Of a stretch of 64,000 nucleotides of DNA, positions 21,240 through 32,853 are shown in pieces (within the stretch, counting starts at the first letter, position 1; every line of letters starts with the position of its first letter). Location of the stretch: positions 80,999,868 to 81,063,867 of the forward strand of contig OY282607.1 of the NCBI GenBank assembly GCA_958298945.1, in the 5' to 3' direction. A program made the translations under genes and the position numbers. Source of the stretch: Atherix ibis. Taxonomy: Eukaryota > Arthropoda > Insecta > Diptera > Athericidae. The notes beneath the pieces were generated by a model. That model saw nothing but the letters and a program-made list of their open reading frames with translations, made no database searches and was not told the origin of the DNA.

Positions 21240-22070
21240 AATTGATCTCTATGAGTTTTGTTGCAGAAGGTGAACCGAAAAGTCCAATTTCGGACGATTC
21301 TCTCGCAGAAATCGGGCTCAATCTCACTGATGGCTTGAAGATGTTAGTCTTCAGCTCGGAAAGTATTATCGGTTTATTGGCGTAGACCAGTGGTGAAAGC
21401 CGCATTTTAATTTTTTATATATTATAAAAAGTCATATTATACATTAACCGATTAAATCGAAAACCTACCTTCAAAGCGACAACGTATGACTTGAAGGTTT
21501 CACTTACTTAGTCAATTTAACAAAATTCGTAATAAATGCCAGCTGACATTAACATGTCTTGGAATAACGTGAAAACTTTGTCTACAATAATTTCCTTATT
21601 TCAACTGCTGTGTGGAAAGTCGCACTGTCCTGTTGGAACCAGATATTTTCCAAGTCGATATCGTCTAATTGAGCTACACTAGATAGTATATTTTTCTGGA
21701 TGCAAAGGAAGCTCCTGCAACTGGTATAGTTTCTTTTTGTTCCAGATCCGAAAATTTTGCTTCTTTACGCACTGCTCAAGGACTCAATGAGCAAACGCTC
21801 AACTAAAGGTCTTGTGGCTTTAGTTCTTGGGCCAAATAAATCTTGTCTCGATATAGACCCAAGTTTCGCAATATTCGGTAATTTAAAGTAGCAGAACGGC
21901 TCAATTCTTGTAACAAATACGGAATTGGCAGATTATAATCTGCATCCACATTTTGACCGAGCATTTTGCTGATCCTTGAACCAGTTTCCTCATATTTCCT
22001 GATTAGACGTTGACTTATGCTTTCTATAGAACGTTCATTTCGATAATAAATTTTCACTATCTCAACAAGT
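21240..22070 (-). pseudogene. DD41D transposase relic, minus strand
   Basis: On the minus strand, 22057-21803 keeps an open N-terminal stretch (KIYYRNERSIESI, then RLIRKYEETGSRI, then YLAQELKPQD). This matches the family's IIQFYYQNNRS start and the ITQELKPLDH block. Further on, near 21670-21620, DIDLENI then SGSNRT or, one frame over, FQQDSATFHT is the second catalytic region with its D kept. Near 21330-21260, ISEIEPDFCERIV matches the C-terminal tail. The first catalytic block and the PLDYF block are not recognisable. Stops and shifts are frequent, and no ends were found. Confidence 0.7.
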
Positions 22071-22296
22071 TGTTGAATCTTTTTATTCTTTATAATTAAA
22101 TGGTGTCTAACGTAAAAAACAAAATTATAAAAATAACAGCACCGTCATTTGAAACGTGAAATTAATAGGTTGTCAAAAATCGGGCTTTACCTATCGAAAA
22201 GCTTCTTAGAAATTTTCTAATTCGAAACAAATATTCATAATATTTTTTATGGATGATCAGCACATTAAAATTTACAATCCGATTTTCCTCTTCTTG

Positions 22297-22297
<1 letters not shown>

Positions 22298-22326
<29 letters not shown>
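22298..22326. repeat. Poly(T) tract
   Basis: An uninterrupted run of nearly 30 T. On the minus strand it could be the poly(A) tail of an unrecognised retroposed sequence, but nothing upstream supports that. Confidence 0.8.
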
Positions 22327-22329
<3 letters not shown>

Positions 22330-24435
22330 AAAACAATTTATTAAATTTTACAAAATCAGCAAAAATGCAATTTCTATAAAATGAAATCAAATTTTTCCTC
22401 ACATATTCTTGTTTTCTCTTCGTTTTATTTATGGTTGTCGGTTATCAGAGCGGGCATTATAATATCAAAAATTTCAAAAATTCTATTTTATTTCATCCCA
22501 CAAGACCAGATAGTAATATAATTTATCAGAAAAAGTTTAATATTGTGCTGATGTAACAAAATTTATCAAATACTCGCATTCGATGTCCATTCGATGAGAT
22601 TTATCTTATATTACAATAACAACGTATAAAGATGAACTTTGTAGGGAAATAAATTATTCTGAACTGAGTTGGGTATGAAAGGGAGAATAATATTATATTT
22701 GTGCGTATATTTTATGGGGTAAAATAAAGCGGAATACTCGTATATATACAAATACATTTGATGTACGAGTAATACTGCAAAAATTCCAAACTTAAATTGG
22801 CATATTTGTACACTTGCTCAAAGGACATATGTACAATTCGTATGATAACAAAAAATCCGTACATTCATAAATACGATAAATACGACGAACATCTTTGATT
22901 TAGTTGGCATTTATTGATTCAAATAATATTTCCATTTTGTTTGGTTTGAGACTTTATCTCCATATAGACTTTTTATATATATCTTTTTGACTATTTTATC
23001 TTGGCTATCTTTTTTTCTAAAATTATTTTCAGTATTGATACCAAAAAAAAGGATAGAATAGAAAAATTATCGACCCGGAAACTAATCCTGTTTTCATGTT
23101 GTTCGGTTTTTTTTTCTCTTCTAAGTTTTGTTCATTTTCATTATTTTCAACATAATTTGTAAAGTGAAACTATGTGTATACGCAAAATGAATCCATAACG
23201 AATAACGAGTATTATTATTAGCGCATGGTCAAATTAATTTTGTATCCTATTCGCAATAATATGTAATGTGATTTGATATTCGTATATTCGAGTACATTAT
23301 ATATCCAAGATTCATGTACACACAACCCACAGAATCCTATGTAAACAAATTTCGTCCTTATTAAATTTAAAATTTCATATGAATTTTGCTGAGATAAACA
23401 GAAATTTAACATTTCCAACAACTATAAGTAGTAAACGTGTAGCAGTTTGTCGGAATTAAGAATTAATCCTTTACGGTTGGAGTATTTTTGGGGTATACCA
23501 ACTATAGGCTTTTAATTACAAAATTTCCATGCTTAATCTTATTTAACATATTAACAGATGGTTATATGATAAACAGACTGTACTATAAACAAGAATATTA
23601 TCTCTAGGCTTATGGAATATGCATACAATGAGTACCCGTGAGCATTTATCATCTGATAAAATATGACTTAAGGAAAAAAAAATACGGAATTTTTTTCTTC
23701 TCAACAAAGTTAAAATATTTTCAACAGTTTTTACTACTGATAGTATATACTATAAGGTTCTGGTGAGCTTTTGACCAATATATCAACAAACATTTACACA
23801 TCATTATCAACTGGATGACAAGTTATATGAGATGAAATTATTTATTGTAAATACTCGTAAGTTGTTCGTTTATTTCGAGTTTTTTCTCATTTTCGAAAAT
23901 AAATAGACAGACCAGAAAAATATCACTTCAATAAGTTACAAAGTTTACTATTTTTTTTTTAAAGAGAATGTCCATCTTTAGTATCAAACGAAATTGTTAG
24001 AAAATGGCCCATAAAATTGCCTCTTTACAATATTCAGTCCATTAAGTAAATTTGATAGAATAAATATTAAAGGGACAAATAAATCGATTGATAAAAGAGG
24101 GAAACAAAATCTTTTATTTGTCTTTTTAATAAAGGAAGTTTGTACGCGATACGTATGTGTGTGTTCTATATACATTTATAGAGCATTATAAATATACCAA
24201 ATCAGATCTTAACTAAGTGATTTTGTTCGAGAGAGAAAAAAAGATTCATTTTTGTTTGATAAAAAAATTCATGATAAGTAAATTGGAAACTTTTTCAAAA
24301 TTGTCCTTTTGAACTACTTTTAAATTGTTTTTGCACTTTTATGTGCGCGTATTTTGTTTCTTTTTAATCTTATACGAAAGAGCAATGAATTTTTTTTATT
24401 TGGGAAAAATGCACACAATTTTTTTTGCTGGTAAA
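22330..24435. other. AT-rich spacer, nothing recognised
   Basis: No motif, terminal repeat or long frame was seen. Confidence 0.5.
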
Positions 24436-24439
24436 AACT

Positions 24440-25090
24440 TGATCAGAGAGTGTGGTAAAATATTAGTTAGTTAAAAAAGCTCATGGCGTTTTCCGACCGA
24501 TAGAACCTTTTGCAAATGATTTAAAGTGGTTAGACGATGAATGTTTAATTCACAAGCTATGTCATGAGTTTTTTGAAAATTCCATTACTTTTTTCAAAGA
24601 AATAACTCCAAAAGAAATTCAATATTTGGGTGCCTCATAAAGTGAATGTACAAAATAAGATGTACCGACTTAAAATCTGCTATATGCTGCTGAAGCGCAA
24701 TGAAATCGAGCCGTTTCTGAAGCAAATCATAACTGGTGATGAAAAATGGGTAAAATACAAATATATCGTTTGAAAGAGATCATGGATGAAAAGATTGATC
24801 ACAAATAACTTCAAATCCAGAATTGACGGCCAATAAAGTAATTCTGTGTGTATGGTGGGACTGGAAGGAAATCATTGATTATGAAATGTTGCCGTTCGGG
24901 CTAAGTGTTAGCTCGATACTGAAGTGAGAAAGTCGAGAAAATACGCCAATACTGTAAGCAACTCGAAAGATTACGCTTCAAGAGGGGCCTGTGAGCAAAA
25001 AAATCGTTGATGCTCCATTTTATGTGCATATCAAAGTTATTCAGTGCCTTTGTTCAATATTTATAATTTTTTTTTTTTTTTTAAAGTTAC
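24440..25090 (+). pseudogene. Decayed mariner transposase relic
   Basis: Across broken plus-strand frames: IWVPHKVN at about 24620 (WVPH motif), YMLLKRNEIEPFLKQIITGDEKW at 24680-24749 with the first catalytic D, KRSWMK, then VILCVWWDWKEIIDYEMLP at about 24840-24890. The order and wording are those of mauritiana/cecropia-type mariners. After this the homology fades (near 25000), so the second and third catalytic regions are missing. The word 'cttgatcagagagtgtgg' at 24438 resembles the C-type mariner end, which could be chance or a remnant of another element. Confidence 0.7.
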
Positions 25091-25379
25091 ATTTTTAGAT
25101 TATCCTGACACTTATTAAAAAACTTTTCTCGGTTACTTTTCTCATAAACACTCATCATCGTTTAAGGATTAATTCGCCAAGACATCTCTTGGAACGTTAA
25201 ATTGGCTTATTAGATAGGATGTTTAATCTCAAATGTTCCTCTCCTGTCGTTGTTTTTGTCATAAATTCTGCTTGTTATAATTTTTTTGTAATTGTAGATA
25301 GTTAATAAAATAAAAAGAAATAACTAAGATTATTTCAGAATTTTTATTTTAAGAGTATAGCTAACATAGCGGGTTCGGT

Positions 25380-25890
25380 AAGTCGAAGGTCCCGAGCATA
25401 TTTCTTGGTACCTTGGATTGCTTTGGAAGCTGCAGGGAATTTTGCCTTCTGGCTATTACCATAGCCTCAAATCTTGTCTCGTAGACAAATATTTTTAGGT
25501 AGCTGAAAATAAAGAGAAAAGTAATTTCTTATCACCGTTAGTGTCCCTCAGGGTAGCATCCTAGATCCAAATTCAGCATGAAAAAAGACTATACGTTACC
25601 TTCGACTTATAATCGGCAAATGGTTAACCTATTAATAGCAAGAAGTAAACTTAACAGATACAACCAATTAGTACTACTCCTAAATAGTAGGTACAAATTG
25701 ATAATAAAAAGTACTGAAACCATAATAGATATACGGCCTTGAATTTTGGGGTTCTGCTAAGCTTTTAATTCCCATCAAAACCAAGCAATCCCGAATTATT
25801 AAAAAAAATTTAATGCGCCTTTTTATGTATTAAGTAGTACGCCTTTTTATGTATGAAACTAAATATTCCATTCGTTTGTCAATTGTGCAT
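25380..25890 (+). pseudogene. Jockey-clade-like LINE reverse transcriptase relic
   Basis: The plus strand reads VSVPQGSILDPNS at about 25537-25575, matching reverse transcriptase motif B' of jockey-like elements (VPQGSVLGP). Then, beyond a deletion that removes the F/YADD box, it reads RSKLNRYNQL and, with one frameshift, Y-G-(I)-EFWGSAKLLIPIKTKQSRI at about 25730-25800, followed by NAPFYV. This is the usual C-terminal block (TYGIxLWGxAxxSNIxxIQRFQ…NAPWYV). The relic abuts an oppositely oriented LINE relic. Confidence 0.65.
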
Positions 25891-25899
25891 ATTCATCAT

Positions 25900-26690
25900 A
25901 GTCAATGGCACGACAACCGATGGCTTAAATCCATCGCTCCACCAAAGGCAGGGCCTACCTCCTTTTCTAAGACCACAAATGTAGCCACTATAGAATTTCT
26001 GAGTGTGATCTTCCTGATCCATACGGATTTAATGTCCAGACCACCACCATCTATTGGGCTTCATATTATCCATAACCTAAATTTTGCTGAGAACCCAAGT
26101 TTCTGACAGACAGATGAGTACTGGCAAGACTATTGTCTTGTGCAGCAATAGCTTCAATGCTATTTTCAAGCAAAATAATTTAGACTGACTGAAGTCGGCT
26201 CTGCTGGCTGACGCTTGACCCCAAGTAGGAAAATAATTTAACAACTTCGAAACTATAATTTTCCATCCATATGCGAATATTGCTCATTAGTCTTGTCTTC
26301 GTCGCCAACGCTGATAATATGTACTTGGTTTTGCCTTTATTTATGTGCACCCCAAGATCGTAAAAGCTATGCAGACTTCGATGAGTGTTTTCCCCTGAGT
26401 TACAAATTATTTTTTCTAGCGCCTAATTAAAGTGAACGGACGAAAGTGTGTCTCCTTGCCCGAGACCATTGTGGATGTTCAATGGCTCTGAAAGCTTTTA
26501 CTATTCCTCTCTTACTAGTAATGGTCAGCATAGTCAGTCCAGTGAATTTTTATAATCTACCGTTATAAAAAAATCCATTCTAGTCTATCCTACCAGCCCT
26601 GTTCACTGGCACCCTTGCATTATGCACCCATCGACGTTTGAAACGGCAATTCCCTCCAGATTATCCAGTTTTTGGGAAGACATCGATGAG
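25900..26690 (-). pseudogene. Non-LTR retrotransposon (RTE/BovB-like?) reverse transcriptase relic, copy 1
   Basis: The minus strand reads NIHNGLGQGDTLSSVHFN then ALEKIICNSG at about 26480-26400, the GLRQGDxLSxxLFNLALE reverse transcriptase motif. After a deletion of the ADD box it continues LGVHINKGKTKYILSA at about 26360-26310 (thumb-proximal GLxINxxKTKYM block), then FEVVKLFSYLGSSV. The frame then degenerates; a RNLGSQQ word at about 26090 is shared with the copy at 35935. The clade label is uncertain. Confidence 0.7.
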
Positions 26691-26699
26691 TATTTTCCC

Positions 26700-28076
26700 C
26701 TCCTTGTCTTCATGGCTTTATTATTCCCTTAAAAAATATGCTTATAACAAACAGATATAATTTAAAACTATAAAAAAAATATTATAGCACAAAATATTTA
26801 CCTCTATTGGAGTTAAAAATCATTTATTTTGGAGATCATTTTTGTAATAGTTGGGTTTTAATTTTATTTAATAAAAAATTTTGTAAACTTTCAGTAAAAT
26901 TATAGAAATTAAATAAAATCACTACTTTCTATATGTTTTAAAAATCTTGAAATTTAAATAAAATTTATATGTTTATAGAATTGATTTAAGAAGTAAGAGA
27001 AAATTAGTTTTCCCTATTTTTCGTTGATAATTATCTCCACTTTTCGAAATTATCTACTCCATTCGTTAATTGAAAGTAATAAGTATTGTTCTTAAAAGGA
27101 ATAAATTGTGCCATAAAAGACCTTTTATAGACAAACGATTCTACCTGGTTTGGAAAGAAAATTAATTTAATGGACTTTATAGAAAATTACTGTAACTCGT
27201 AGACAAAAGACTAACTCTTTTGAATAATTTCTAAGAAAAGGATTAGCAAGCTATAATATTTTACTATACACAATCCATAAAGTTTTGGATTTATAGCGGA
27301 GAATCCAATCGACATAGTTTGGATTGACTAAAACCAACTTAAAAGAGTAAATTTATATTAAAAGACTAAATTTACATCTAAGAAAATTATTTTAAAATGA
27401 ACTCCATCGTTAAGCCACTCCAATTAAAAGATAAAATTTATTTAAGTAACAAAGAAATGAAAAAGTTTAAAATATATTATATAGACTCCATTTATTAGAT
27501 TAGTATATATTTTCAGTTTTATTAAGTCTAAATACAATTTCCGGTAAAATAGACTAAATAAAATAATGTAAAATAATAAAGAGTTATTTTGAGCAAATTG
27601 TATATAAATTAGACTTTAGAATTTGGCGATATAGTATTGATTAAAGAGAAGTGCAAGGATTCTACAATACGAAATCCAAGTCCTTAATAAGCCGTAATGT
27701 TACAACAAATAAAATTTACAATATAACAGATATTAATAAATCAAAATATATTTGAATTAAAAAGCTATATAATCTTGTTCAAAATTCTTTTATTTTATAA
27801 TTTTGTCAGAAAAATTTAAAAAAATACAGAAATTATATTGAAAAGTAAAAAAATAGTCAATACTTTTTGTCAGAGCTCCGATAGATAGAAACTTCAAATA
27901 GTAGAATCGAAGGGATTTATCTATACAAGATGAAAGTCTACAACGTGTGTTAGTATCACAACGAACAAAATTGGCACCAGAGATGGTTTTTTTGTTAAAT
28001 TGGTGAGCTGTACTCGTTTATCCTAAAACGAAAAATAAAAATATCGTTTTTATGATATTTTTTCAATAATTTTTTA
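26700..28076. other. AT-rich spacer, nothing recognised
   Basis: AT-rich DNA with dense stops; no feature found. Confidence 0.5.
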
Positions 28077-28086
28077 TATCATACAG

Positions 28087-28283
28087 ATGTGCCGGTCGAC
28101 GATAACAGCATGTCTTATGTAGTCATTGAGTTAGATGGCTTCCAAATTCGTCAACTTTATTGTGGAATATTCCCTTTAAGGGCAGTTCCATATTATGGTG
28201 TGGTGTGGGCATTCAGGTTAGCGGTTAGAGTTCCAGGTCATGTGAGAGTATTGAATTGCGTTAGTTTGTTGGTCATGTGAAAG
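28087..28283 (+). other. Weak candidate exon or unclassified repeat
   Basis: A T-rich tract and 'atcatacag' end at 28086 like a splice acceptor. The frame that follows, entered in phase 1, is open for about 65 codons (VPVDDNSMSYVVIELDG, later PGHVRVLNC) to a TGA at 28278. It is phase-compatible with the exon ending at 9040. The DNA up to 28480 is richer in G and C than its surroundings, which also fits a transposable element. No domain is recognised, no donor site stands out, and the frame is short. Confidence 0.2.
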
Positions 28284-30700
28284 TTGTGGGTAATGAGTGG
28301 GTTGTTCAACTTTAAGGAGGGGAACACTGCATCACCCAGTGTTCACAGCCGTTCCTAACTTGCCGCTACTGCTAACCAAGTGACAAATAATACCTTTCGC
28401 TATTCGTAGATATACGGACTACACAAGTAATGAGAGGTTTCTTTGGAAACATTGGCCAGTTGTAACCCAACCAGTCTACTAGACAAACTTATTAAAATTT
28501 TAGAGACCTTGCATACAAACAAACAAACAATTATTTTAATAAACAAAAACAGTCACTTTAAAAACTGAAAAGCAGAAATTGCAAAAAAAGCAAAGAGTAC
28601 ACAATTTTTCTATTCGAGTTCAGAACCCATAATAAGCTCTTACAACAACCAACAATATTTATTTATGATATTTGTGTGGCATTAAATTAATCACATTTGA
28701 CTAAATTTCCTATGAAAAATAAAAGCTATAAATATCTGCTACCACCAATTAGAAAAACCCTTCATTTAAATTAATATAGTAAAAATTTCCTCTTCAAATT
28801 GTTACATTTAACAAAACTAAATATATTATTATTAATATAACACTTTCTATGGTAAAAAAAAATTCTCAAGTAAAATTATAATAAAATCGTTGCCAAATAA
28901 TTTAAATACCCGTATGTGTACGTACAATAAAATCCTTCATAATTCATTGGTGTAATTGAAAACGATCATATACAAGTGTAATTTATTAACTGTCTTCATT
29001 ATACATCCATTTTGATATTTACTAAATGATTATAATAGAACCTTATAAAAATGATATATTCCCATATATGGTATGGAAGTGAATGTATGAATGTATGCGC
29101 ACTTAACGAAATTAACGTGCAAACCGCCCATTGTATAAAACTAAAACAATTACTGAACAAATTACATACATTAAGTGGTTCTTGTTAAAGTAACATTTAA
29201 TTTTCTGCCCATTTTGAGTAACTCAGCAAAATATTGAAAGCACTTCAATTAAATACTCGCTTACATCCTTTTCATCTTTCATCATTATTGGTGTTGTTGT
29301 TATTATTGCTGTTAACCTTAAAGCTTCAAGCTCCAAACTGTTATACTGGATTTTTTCTCGGTTTTCTGATTATTTTTGTTTTTGTTGTTTGTTTTTGTTT
29401 CTGGTGAGATGCGTACATTTTTTTTAATATATTGTACTTAATAAAAGTTATTTTTATTTCAGCACATTTGCATTCTATTCTATGGTACTTATGTATGTGT
29501 GTAATAGAAAAAATGTAAAGAGCAATTTTTGGTTGCAATTTTAATAAGCTTCGCCATACTAATCGAAATAAACAGAATGAATTAATTTAACATAAAAACA
29601 AGTTGGAATCCTTCGACAGCAACTACACAATATACATCCATAAATACATATGGATGTGTATGTACTATACAAGTATTAGCTATTGGAGTCCATGCGATGG
29701 CACTTGTGTACTTAAATAATTTCACTTCATAAACAGACATACCTCTCACATTATGAACACGAGCCACTTAACAAAGTTTCCCTTTTTCACACGAGATGCG
29801 TAATTACTTCCTAATTTTTTACTAAATGAGTTAACTTTTCACTTTCCACTTCTATAGTACGACTAAAAGCTAACTTTCAACGTCAACACTAATGTTTATT
29901 ACCAAGTATGGTGGTGAGTAATAATAATGATAATTATGCTAAACAAGGTCAGACTCTTAAAGATACTCTAAACTCTAAACGTTTTGTGCATACTTTGTAC
30001 TTGTAAAATGATGTTTTTGATGAATTAAATGGTAAGCATTTAAGAAGCTCTACTCATAACTGTTTTATTTAAGCACTGAATATTTAAGTAAAAATTTTAA
30101 ATGAAGAAGGCCGTTTTCATGGAAAGCACAAATAAAATTTCCATTAGCAAAGAGCGAAACTTTTCTAGTTAGATATTAATTGAATAATAATTGAAAATTT
30201 GTTGGTTAAACAAAAATAATCATGATATATGTACATAATAATTTTTTCGAATATTTTATAAAATAATTCAATTATAAAAATTCATAAATTCGAATGGGAG
30301 GGGTATAAAAATAATATTATAAAATTTTACTATTAGTGTAATTTTAAAAAATGTTTTCGATAGTATGTGAGTGTCTCTATTATAGTCATCAGTCCACATA
30401 TGCTTTTGCAAAAAATGCAAAGATCATACTGAAGAAATTCTTTTAATAAAAAAAAATATTAGTTAATGAAAATACCTTTGCTAAAAAATTTTTTTTTCCT
30501 TTAAATAAGGAATTAACATACCTAACTTTGAAATACTTCAGTCAGAGAAGTGGCGGCAATTGTTAAATAAAATACAAAATATTAATCAATAACCTGTATT
30601 AATATTGTCTACTCTATATTAAGACTCAGTCTTTGAAACATTTCTTGTAAGGCACTTGTTAGAATCGGGCTCAGTTCCTACAGCGAATTCTTCTTTATAG
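28284..30700. other. Mostly AT-rich spacer
   Basis: Up to about 28480 the composition resembles the unclassified repeats elsewhere, without a match I could align. The remainder is AT-rich with no feature. Confidence 0.45.
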
Positions 30701-30754
30701 CTTAAATTAACTCAAAATGCCTTCCATAAAACAATGTTCTGGTTTCAGTTTATA

Positions 30755-31626
30755 CGCGGTCTGTTCAAACAGTATCGCAAATTTTGAATTTCCGCGGATT
30801 ACGTATATTCGATTTTTGATTTTTAGAGTTATGTTGGTACTCATGTCTATCACTTATGCCGATAAGTTCGGCCATTTTGAATGTTCAGTTAATTTTTGAC
30901 AGTTGCTTTGCTAGCACGTGTTTTGGCTCGTCTTCGATTTTTGCTCAATTTCGATCAAAAACTGCATCGCATTAACATTGCTAAGGAGCAGTTGGACTCT
31001 GTCCGCGATGACCCAAATTTACTCCAAAAGGGTCATAAATGGTGACGAATCATGGGTTTATGATCCATCCCAATGGAAGCTGCCGCACAAGCCAAGACCG
31101 AAAAAAGCGCCAAGTTCGATCGAATGTGAAGGTTTTGCTTACAGTTTTCTTCGATTGCAGGTACGTGCTGCATCATGAGTTCTTTCCACAGGCTAGAACG
31201 GTCAATAAGGAATATTACCTGTTATGCGCAAGTTGCGCGAAGTAATCCGCCAAAAACGCCTGGATTTATGGAAGAACAAAAATTGGCTTTTGCCATTTTT
31301 GGCCAAAAACAATACACTAATAATGCCGCAGTCACCGTATTCCTCAGATCGGGCCTCCTGTGACTTTTCCTTGTTCACGAAACCGAAGAGCCCCATGAAA
31401 GGACAACGCTACGCTACGATTGAGGTGATAAAGAGGCCATCGAAGGGGGAGCTGAATAAGATCACAAAAATGATTTTTTAAAATGCTTCGTGGATTGGAA
31501 AAAACGTTGGTACAAGTGTATAATATCTGGTGGGGATTATTTTAAAGGGGACAAAATAGATATCATGAATAAATAAATAATTTTTGAAAAAACACAAAAT
31601 TCGCGATACTTTTTGAACAGACCTCG
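30755..31626 (+). mobile_element. Internally deleted C-type mariner
   Basis: This is an 872-bp element. The left end is CGCGGTCTGTTCAAACAG and the reversed right end is CGAGGTCTGTTCAAAAAG; the inverted repeats continue for about 30 bases. TA is duplicated at 30753-30754 and 31627-31628. The transposase remnant (frames within 30950-31500) reads VINGDESWVYD with the first catalytic D, PRPKK, VKVLLTVFFDCRYVLHHEF, NKEYYL, IRQKRLDLWKNKNWLL, then directly FLAKNNTLIMPQ: the HHDNAPAH block with the second catalytic D has been deleted. The third D survives in a degraded SDRASCDFSLF. The N-terminal DNA-binding half is also missing. It is a dead, deletion-derived copy that could only move with transposase supplied in trans. 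Confidence 0.88.
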
Positions 31627-31904
31627 TAGAATAGAAAATAATTGCATGGAGCTATATCTGGTGAATACTGTAGTTTATCGTTACCAATTTATATATAACG
31701 GTTGCTGTGTGGAACCGTGTATAAGTTTGGCGCAACCTCCAAAAATTCTTCTGCCTCAAATATGTCCTTTTTTGGTGAACACAATCTCTTTCAAACGAAT
31801 TTTGGTGATCAGATAATATTGTCTATTGATGACGATTGCTTGAATATAATTATAATAAATATAAATTTACTTATTGGAGGATTAATAATTTGTCATCTTA
31901 AAAT

Positions 31905-31985
31905 GCAAAGAGGTGCTATCACACCCACCATAACAAGCAATATTCATTCTAAAAATATACAGGAGAAAATGGAGCCATACGAAGG
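31905..31985. repeat. Fragment of interspersed repeat also at 41.2 kb
   Basis: The words 'gaggtgctatcacaccca', 'ccataac' and 'ggagaaaatgga' recur in the same order at 41213-41290 with few differences. Confidence 0.6.
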
Positions 31986-32370
31986 TGTTAAAAAAAGTAT
32001 TTCAATTGAAAAAAAAACTGTAAAAGCTGGGTTGCTTGTTCCAGGAACAGGAAATGAGAAAGAAGGGTAAAATATAAAAATTGGAAGGGTTAAAAGCAAA
32101 TTTTTTTTAAAAGAATAGTCACCAAACTATATATTTAAAAATTAATTTGTAGACTTTATATTAATTGTTTACTGTAGTGTGCCTATGGGCATTATATAAG
32201 GAGGCTTCGATAATATTTTCTATAAAAATTGTTTCAAAAATCCAAATCAATTTTTGGAGGAAATGTTATTACCTTAGGCTACTTATAAGGTTATTATACC
32301 GCACTGTCTCAATACATTACAGCGCACACTACATGCACAATACTTTTACTATAACTAAAAATTATATTTA

Positions 32371-32450
32371 CAACTTCCAACTTCGGAAGCTTCATTTTGT
32401 GAAGTTCCAACTTCGGGAGCTTCATATTACAACTTCCAACTTCGAAATAC
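32371..32450. repeat. Three-copy short tandem repeat
   Basis: A unit around 'ttccaacttcggaagcttca' occurs three times with variation and spacing of roughly 30 bases. Confidence 0.8.
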
Positions 32451-32853
32451 AATAATAATCGCGACCTTCTGACGGCTTAGCCCCCTCGGTACGGTGACGT
32501 ATGCACATGCACTCGCACGTTTGGATTAGTGGTTCGCGTCCTTCGATGCTTGGTGAAGATTTGCTCAATCATTTAGTTATCTGAGGGAAGCATCAAAACC
32601 GCCCGAAAACTTCATACACAATTCCCCAGATTTGCTGGATGTCAAATTAAATTTCGCATCTAAAAAATCTGCAAAATTGTGTCTACGACTAAGACAACAA
32701 TTACTTTACACAAAAAACTTAATTCTACACTACCTATCAATGACAATATCTGAAGAATTATTGCATTTTATCGCCTCAATGTATTTCTTGAAAATTTTCT
32801 CTCTCTGTTCTTCAACAAAATTTTCAGCCGCCTTACTTTATACACATACATTA

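Larger units (their letters stand above)
31630..32850. other. Spacer with short repeats
   Basis: The spacer contains a fragment shared with 41205-41300 (31905-31985), a short tandem array (32371-32450) and a GC-richer stretch at 32460-32620 holding a B-box-like word (ggttcgcgtcc at 32531). No gene is recognised. Confidence 0.45.

Noticed and set aside
24436..24460. Left end of a C-type mariner at the 24.4-kb relic
   Set aside because: Resemblance is limited to 'cttgatca' and 'agtgtgg', the protein is of a different mariner type, and no partner end was found.
32460..32620. tRNA gene suggested by the word ggttcgcgtcc
   Set aside because: No A box at proper spacing and no cloverleaf could be drawn; at most a SINE fragment.
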